Assembly: GCA_029891345.1 (NCBI GenBank)
Contig: CM057000.1
Coordinates: 137,066,663 to 137,130,662 of the forward strand
DNA: 64,000 bases
Direction of reading: 5' to 3'
Source: Dryococelus australis
Taxonomy: Eukaryota; Arthropoda; Insecta; Phasmatodea; Phasmatidae
Shown: in pieces, positions 58,268 to 64,000 of the stretch
Numbering within the stretch: position 1 is the stretch's first letter
How the letters are laid out: each line of letters opens with the position of its first letter
The notes under the pieces: generated by a model
Databases searched by the model: none
Told to the model about the DNA's origin: nothing
What the model saw: only the letters and a program-made list of their open reading frames with translations
Position numbers and translations under genes: made by a program

Positions 58268-58694
58268 ATATAATTAAAAACCGCAAAGCGCTGCGGGAAC
58301 TTTATGTGACGGTGCCATTAAACGGTCACAAATGTTTTTTGCGGCAAAGCCTCGCTTCGGGTACGTCAGACAATTTACGCAACGATTACTGCCCTGGGCG
58401 TTGTTACTCTCTAAGCCACAACGAATACTGGAGAGAGAGAAAGAGAATAGGTATGTTGATAACTGTATGAGCTGCGATCGACAGAGCGGGAAATTTTCGC
58501 GGTGTTTTGTCTCGTTATGCCGCCAAAAACAGAAGGAGTACAAAACACATGGACGTATAACATTTTTTTTTGCAATACAGTTCATAGGTAACAAAAAAAT
58601 TGTGGGCAAAGAAGCTTAAAAAAAAAAAAAAAAAGTATTCTAAACATAAAACTTCAAGTATGACATTCCTCGACTTACTTGAAAGCAGGTAGAT
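58268..58694. other. No gene seen
   Basis: Overlapping frames on both strands (95-111 codons) over a moderately GC-rich stretch. No domain is recognised. It ends in a poly(A) run at about 58617-58634, so an unrecognised retro-inserted sequence is possible. Confidence 0.3.
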
Positions 58695-58917
58695 ATCGAA
58701 TAGATTACACCACTTGCACAGAACTAGTGTAAGGCCTATATGTATTGTGTAAAGTAGTTAATATATCGAATAGATTACACCACTTGTACAGAACTAGTGT
58801 AAGGCCTATATGTATTGTGTAGCGGTGTCGTGTAAAGTAGTTAATATATCGAATAGATTACACTACTTGCACAGAACTAATGTAAGGCCTATATGTATTG
58901 TGTAAAGTAGTTAATAT
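58695..58917. repeat. 70-bp tandem repeat, 3 copies
   Basis: Units start ATCGAATAGATTACACCACT at 58695, 58765 and 58848. The middle unit is 83 bp because it carries a 13-bp insertion that partly duplicates GTGTAAAGTAG. Confidence 0.93.
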
Positions 58918-59086
58918 ATCGATGAATTTTAATGAAATTGGAATCGTTTCATTTGTTGAGGTATAAACAGTTTTGGTGCAATCTACAAGCTAGATTTCTC
59001 GCAAAGAACATCAAGTTTAATTTTTTTTTATGTAACCTTCGAAGGGATAAATCCAGGCTTTCGAACTTTCCTTTGCGTCTGTCATA

Positions 59087-59524
59087 TTACGAGCGGACGA
59101 AAACAAACCAGTCACCAAAATATAACTCACGAATCAGTGATAACAAAAATGGGAAAGACGGACAGTAAGGTGCGCTGTTTAGAAACACGTTTAACTCCTC
59201 CCGAAAATTCAACTTTAATCTGCGCAGTATGTGGACTGCGCTGTACATTATAGAGTGCCCTGTACTTTTTGACGTGGGTTCCGGCTTTGGAGTGTTCCCC
59301 TTCAACTTCCTTGTTTTTATCCTTCCTCCTGCGCATGCGCGCCTTAAGTCAATTCTGATCGGTTGTAAGGAATTATTCCGAATCGGCAAGCTCAGGACGT
59401 CAGCGCAGACCTCCGCAACTTCAAGCCTGCTCCTCTTCACGGTAGTAACCTTCTGGTATTCAGCTCTGCGAGGTTCCTTCAGGACTCTGGACATGTCGGG
59501 AAGTGAGAGCTGACTTGCTGCCAT
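59087..59524 (-). CDS. Open frame starting MAASQLSLPDMSR, unrecognised
   Basis: A minus-strand frame begins at ATG 59524 (CAACATGGCAGCAAG), or at 59542 if read from the first ATG. It is 145 codons to the stop at 59087. The first 80 residues look protein-like (EPRRAEYQKVTTVKRSRLEV, then AEVCADVLSLPIRNNSLQ). A perfect NRF1-type motif TGCGCATGCGCG lies at 59330-59341, inside the frame; this may mark a promoter for either strand and argues that the real exon ends earlier, perhaps at AAG/GTTACT or GAG/GTCTGC. A 94-codon frame overlaps on the plus strand. It is a possible first exon; the protein is not recognised. Confidence 0.33.
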   Translation of the reverse strand: MAASQLSLPDMSRVLKEPRRAEYQKVTTVKRSRLEVAEVCADVLSLPIRNNSLQPIRIDLRRACAGGRIKTRKLKGNTPKPEPTSKSTGHSIMYSAVHILRRLKLNFREELNVFLNSAPYCPSFPFLLSLIRELYFGDWFVFVRS

Positions 59525-60575
59525 GTTGTGGGCACCAAACAATCGAGGTGGGTTTGCCTTCTGATGGCGTATAGAAGCTTTTGTGGCGTCTGAAAAGTAT
59601 TTCGTTAGGCGTGTTCTTAGCTTGCATTTAAAATTTAATTTGAATTTGTGTGTTAAATTATTTTTGGCTTAACTTGTATTGCTGTTGAGCTCACTAACGT
59701 AGTTTGCTTTGTCTTGCATGGACGTATTCTGATAGTATGGTAAATGTTTAAGCGACACACGAGTGCTTGTAAAGTTGGTGGCAGTAAGATGGGGCACGCG
59801 TCGCTCGTATCTACTTGGTTTGATATTTATCAGGTAACCCACTTTTGTAAATAATCCATCAGCGTCACATTTTAATTTGGCCTGAGAAAAGGGGAAACTG
59901 GGAAGGTTTTTATAAATAAAGTTTTAAACGTCTTCGATTTTAATAACAAGTTTTTAAGTGGTCAGACTTTGGTAGGCTACGGCGCTCCGACTTACTATTT
60001 CCATTTTAAAGATTATTTCTAGAGTATTCGATTAAGCTCGCTGTTTGCATTTTAAGGAGTCTTACTAGAGAAATCAATTCGTCTCCAATTTCCAAGTGCG
60101 GAGTTTTCAAATCTGTCCTATTAGTTATTTAGAAATCCCAGAAAAAAATAATATTGTACTGGGAAGTTTTAATGAGATTGTGTATAATCCACTTAAGTTC
60201 ACCTCTTTACAATTTTATTTCGCTCTCGGCTTTGCTTGGTCAAATAACGGCATCCAAGAAGCTACTTTTAATGTGTAATATTTTAAAATGTTCTTTTCTA
60301 AATGATAATGGAAATTAGCGTAGGCTAATGAGTCCCGAATGTTTATAAAATAAAACCAAGAGCTGCTTTGAAATTCTCTTTGCCCAAAAAACTCCTTGTG
60401 TCCCACCACAAATCAAATATATCAGTTATCTATAATTGTTAAGGTCTACAACTGCTTTGATATCATTTCTGCAATGACAGAACCGTAAAGTCTTGCAGTC
60501 TTTAATAATACCTTCCTCCGTACACCGGCACATTACTGGCCTTAGGCTACACGTGCCGATTTTCCAGTACAGTAA
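59525..60575. other. No gene seen
   Basis: AT-rich sequence that would be upstream of the candidate exon at 59.5 kb. No clear TATA box is visible. Confidence 0.35.
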
Positions 60576-60577
60576 TT

Positions 60578-61037
60578 TACCAAGTGAGGCGGCTTAGTGA
60601 AAAAATTGTCGAACTTGGATTCGGGAGGACCTGGGTTCGAATCACAGTCTGGCCATCCTGGTTTCTGTTTCGCCACGGTTTTCCTAAATCAGTCCAGGTT
60701 AATGACAGGGCGGTCCCTTAACACAGGCCATGGCCAAGTCATTACCCGATCTCACTTCTCTGGCCAACTCGCTCCGTCTCTGGACATGACAGTGTCAGAG
60801 GCCGCTGCGCTGTCATCAACGCCACTTACCTGCCTAATTTTCTCGAAAGAGATTGGCCACTCCACCGCGGAACTTGTATTATTGGCTCAAGAGTTCTCCC
60901 AGGCGTGCCAAACATAGTTTCGGCCAATGGCCAAAGTTGGGCATAGGCATAGTAACTTGGAGTTCAGTCTGTCAAATAACAACGCGAAGTTTGCATGACT
61001 CTACTAATTACCTCGTTGTAGACGAGACGTTAAAGTA
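60578..61037 (+). mobile_element. tRNA-derived SINE (family C)
   Basis: The head GGCGGCTTAGTGAAAAAATT (A-box-like) and GACCTGGGTTCGAATCAC (B box GGGTTCGAATC) are followed by TCTGGCCATCCTGGTTTCTG. The body of about 350 bp carries several CTGGCC/GGCCA motifs, and the 3' end is GTAGACGAGACGTTAAAGTAA, the GACGTTAAA style seen in other arthropod SINEs. There is no long poly(A) tail. Confidence 0.78.
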
Positions 61038-61049
61038 ATATTTCTCATT

Positions 61050-61612
61050 TTTTGGAATTTGGCTATCTGAGAGAAGTTACGAAAAATGCACCCTTAATGC
61101 AGTTGTTACTTGTCAAATCATTGTAGTTTTAAAAATATAACACTCAAATCCCGACACAAGAGTGTTATAGGCAGGTTCAAAAAGTTGAATTAGAGTTTAA
61201 GCGTAGCATATTGCATTTGTTTTACAAGCTACGGAAGTAAAAAAAAAAACAACCTTTCCTCTAAGGTTTATGGTTTAAACTATTTATTAAATGAATGTTA
61301 ACAGTCTCGGTTGAATGAACAAAAATACATTTACGACAAGTCTGACCCCTATTTTCAACAAAATTCAGAGTTCCAATACTCGCTCACATGTTTATAAATC
61401 GCACTCATGCGGAATCAGTATGTTCTGCACGCCATACAGATTGCATTAAATGCAATTTGACTGGAAAAATGTATCTAGAAGCAAAGGCTAATGCGCTACA
61501 GAATTCGGGAAATAAAGACTTTCGAGTGTTATACTTTGAAAAGTTTAATGATTTGACAACTAATAGCTGTATCAAGGGGGCACTTTTCGAAAGCTCTTTC
61601 AGATAAACAAAT
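61050..61612. mobile_element. MITE with ~100-bp TIRs, copy 2
   Basis: The left arm (TTTGGCTATCTGAGAGAAGT to AATATAACACTCAAATCCCG) and right arm (GAATTCGGGAAATAAAGACT to AGCTCTTTCAGATAAACAAA) are inverted relatives of each other over about 95-100 bp. The element is about 563 bp, complete, and opposite in orientation to 46985-47470. Open frames on both strands (72-80 codons) come from the arms. Confidence 0.88.
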
Positions 61613-62053
61613 AAGATTATATGTAGATATGACCTTAACGGACCCACCTACCCGACGCTGGAACAGCGCTGTGTAGTGTTTGAAATAAACGTTTTTTCCA
61701 CGAAATTATTATACTTGCGTTCGGCGCGCTGATATACGACGAGGACACATTTTCAGATGAGTCTCGTTGGGCGATTTCAAGATGTCACGCACATTAGAAA
61801 CGCCATCTCACAGTACATCAGAATGGCAAACAACTAGCTTTTTTTTTTTTTTAAAGCGTTGTGTCACAAAATACAAGCTTCAGATACAAACTAAACTACT
61901 CAAGGGTCCCTGCCCCGACTTGCTGCAGGGCGCGGCCTTCGAAAGGGGGGTTCGGGCCTTTGTAGGCTGGGGGAGGGGGAGAATTACGTAATAACACGGT
62001 TTGATGGTGGACAGGGGACTGTAATACTATTCAATAAAATAATGCATCGCTAT
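61613..62053. other. No gene seen
   Basis: FSDESRWAISR, encoded near 61752-61785, loosely recalls the first catalytic motif of Tc1 transposases (DESR), but nothing around it supports that. Confidence 0.25.
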
Positions 62054-62474
62054 AGGCAGTTCACGGTAAAATGAGCACTTATGAAAGCCCTGCTTAAGAT
62101 CTACTTGAATACATTTTGTGTATTCTTCCGCCTTACGAAAAATTATCATTGCCATGGGCCTCATCACTTTACTCGTGCGTCTCGGTCAAATGACACTGTG
62201 AAATTATTAAGAAAGTAAATACTTCACAAATCTGCTCATTTTTACGCTTCGATGCATACAAATGCACAGAAAGCGAAATAACTAATTTTAATTTATCACT
62301 AATCTTTAACTAACACTTTTTATTTGAAGTTAAGGTATGGATCTACTTTCCATCCATCGTGACCAACTTTACTGGGCGCATGTCTCTCAGTGCGCCCGTT
62401 ATAATGTATGCATTCAGGGGCAGTAACTTTCTTCTAAGGGTAATTTCAAGAGTGCTCACTCTATCGTGAGCAGC
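62054..62474 (-). mobile_element. GGCTGTTCACGG MITE, full length, inverted
   Basis: Termini are AGGCAGTTCACGGTAAAATG and CTCACTCTATCGTGAGCAGC, about 421 bp, with the long interior in reverse orientation. It is flanked by TAT on the left and TTTAA on the right. Confidence 0.92.
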
Positions 62475-63312
62475 CTTTAAGGGAGTTGGTGCAATACCAA
62501 TAACTTTGAAATATGATATAATGCTTGTAGCGTAACATCGCTACCCCAGTAATGGCCACACAGCCGGGGGACTGGGGCAATACAATCTTTTTGTTGATGA
62601 CCTTGGTAAGGCCGTGCTACTATTCGTGGGTCGGGCGCTTTTTGCATACAATGGCAGTCTCAGGCCGTGTCCGAAATTACGAATTCAAATTTTTGTAATT
62701 TATTCGCTTCGTAAGTTTCAATTCGGACATTCTCGACTGTTAACTGTTTAGCACCCGCAGCAACACATTTTTTAGTGAACAGCACCGTTCGTTAGCTCTC
62801 TGGTGTTGTTGTGTTAATGAAGCGGAGGAATATCCTGGAAGTAGAACTTCAGAATAGTTGGAAGTAACGGTGATTGTAGCATAACAAGGTCTCGCCATTA
62901 TGATCACAGGTTTACATAAATATCCACGTTTACGTTTTTTAAAAAGACTTACCTCGAATCCAAATGAAGCGAATCTCATCCTATGAGGGAACTTCGCAAA
63001 CCACAGTATCCGACAAAGTGTTTTCCACCAGTAACACAAGCTGACATGAAGACTGAGTTACTAAAGGAGCAGGTTGCCATACGAGGCGTTTTACGAGATA
63101 CACGCTACAATTGGTGATTATTGGGGTTAACGAAGAGAGTCTTTCTACCGACCTTCAACAATCACTCCCGCTGCTTCAAGCAGTTCGTTTCTCCTCTCTG
63201 TCTCTTTCCCCCCCAGACTCCTTCGATAGAAACCGCGTGATAGCTGTGCTAGTGCCCATTTTACCCGTTTCACGCGATAGTGCAATTTAATACGTCCCTT
63301 TCCTTTACTTCT
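62475..63312. other. No gene; FTVSS-type repeat fragment
   Basis: 62810-62900 (minus strand) is related to the dispersed repeat at 7310-7760. The rest is unrecognised. Confidence 0.4.
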
Positions 63313-63314
63313 TA

Positions 63315-63642
63315 CGTCGTCGGGGCCGCGGTAGCTGAGCGGTTAGACTGTTCGCCTCCCACCGAGGCGAAAAAACGGGCTCGATCCCCGGCCGAACCTC
63401 TCCAGGATTTTCGCAAGTGGGAATCGTGCCGGACGACGCCGCTGGTCAGCGGGTTTTCTCGGGGATCTCCCGTTTCCCCTAGTTTTATCCCGCCCTTGCA
63501 TTGCGGCGCTGCTCCATTCCCACATATTCTCGTCTTCATCGGCTCTCAAGACCTCGTTGTTAAGAGTCGCCCAAATCTGTCAATTAAACCCAACTCTTAC
63601 GTCGTTCGACACAAGATAGATTAAAAAAAAAAAAAAAAAAAC
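63315..63642 (+). mobile_element. tRNA-derived SINE (family A) with poly(A) tail
   Basis: The head GGGGCCGCGGTAGCTGAGCG has a perfect A box (TAGCTGAGCGG) and a near-perfect B box (GGCTCGATCCCC). The body is shared with copies at 17.4 and 29.2 kb (GGAATCGTGCCGGACGACG, GGTCAGCGGGTTTTCTCGGG, CTCTCAAGACCTCGTTGTTA). It ends in an A-run of about 18 bases. It is the most complete copy in the window and would have been mobilised by a LINE elsewhere in the genome. Confidence 0.9.
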
Positions 63643-64000
63643 TTGTGTTTCCTTACTTTTAAGGAATCCGTAATAAGATGTGCTTTAGAAAAAAAAAATA
63701 CAAGAAAACTGAACATTTCTTAAATGGAAACGTATTTGAAAACATTATTTTTAAGGCGAAGAACTCTCTGTATTGTCAGTTGAGTGATTTGAAGTGTCAA
63801 GGAATGTTATAAAACAACGGATATGAAAAGGAATAATACTGGTTATAGTTACGTAATCAAGAGCCAGCTGATTTTTAACTTATAAAGGCTACTTTATAAT
63901 TATCTGTATATCTATCTTTGTCTGTCCCGGATAATTCATTTCCTGTGTGTCTGTAATATTTTTTTGTGAAGGAAAAAAGTGCGAGTTAACCTGTCTGTCC
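63643..64000. other. No gene seen
   Basis: AT-rich sequence to the window edge. Confidence 0.4.

Noticed and set aside
61752-61785. Tc1 DESR catalytic motif (FSDESRWAISR)
   Set aside because: Single short match with no supporting transposase sequence around it.
1-64000. Endogenous viral element or prokaryotic gene cluster
   Set aside because: No viral protein motif, dense operon-like packing or ribosome-binding sites were seen on either strand.

Overview
The window looks like a gene-poor, repeat-rich piece of a large arthropod genome, most likely an insect. The evidence is AT-rich sequence, many microsatellites and homopolymer runs, tRNA-derived SINEs (one ending in poly(A)), cut-and-paste transposon remnants of Tigger/pogo and Tc1/mariner type, abundant MITEs, and possible GT/AG splice sites. 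The repeat style suggests a polyneopteran insect, but I cannot fix the species. I see no prokaryotic operon, CRISPR array, rRNA, intact tRNA gene or viral gene.

Layout. 0.2-4.1 kb is a decayed Tigger/pogo transposon (423-3797, TIRs, DDD transposase pseudogene) sitting inside an older element with about 150-bp inverted arms. 4.1-6.7 kb is an unrecognised higher-GC block split by a DNA element (5574-6427) that has a second copy at 51.5-52.0 kb. 8.9-48.3 kb and 58-62.5 kb are peppered with one MITE superfamily whose ends read AGGCTGTTCACGGTAAAGTG. I count 17 copies in at least three interior subfamilies. One copy (31934-35894, about 3.96 kb) is a long relative that keeps a helix-turn-helix coding exon with a splice donor. 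It is the best lead to the source transposon. 19.8-20.3 kb, 25.2-25.6 kb, 47.0-47.5 kb, 50.1-51.1 kb and 61.0-61.6 kb hold other inverted-repeat elements. Satellites lie at 0.5-0.7 kb (48 bp), 22.1-22.9 kb (121 bp, SINE-like), 30.15-30.77 kb (57 bp) and 58.7-58.9 kb (70 bp), with a diverged array of roughly 300-bp units at 53.9-56.4 kb. 22.9-24.95 kb is a G-poor, A/C-rich decayed repeat block.

Host genes. No complete gene is visible. Candidate exons, all on the minus strand and all tentative, are a CpG-rich first exon with a donor at 41.6 kb, open frames starting MAA at 14.84, 45.76 and 59.52 kb, and a GC3-rich terminal exon at 52.6-52.8 kb. If real, they would belong to genes with introns much longer than this window.

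How it fits together. Most of the sequence is a layered record of insertions: Tigger into an inverted-repeat element, a TTAA-targeted element into a MITE, a SINE into a DNA element, a repeat fragment into a MITE, and a microsatellite expanded inside a MITE. All lengths and alignments were made by eye.
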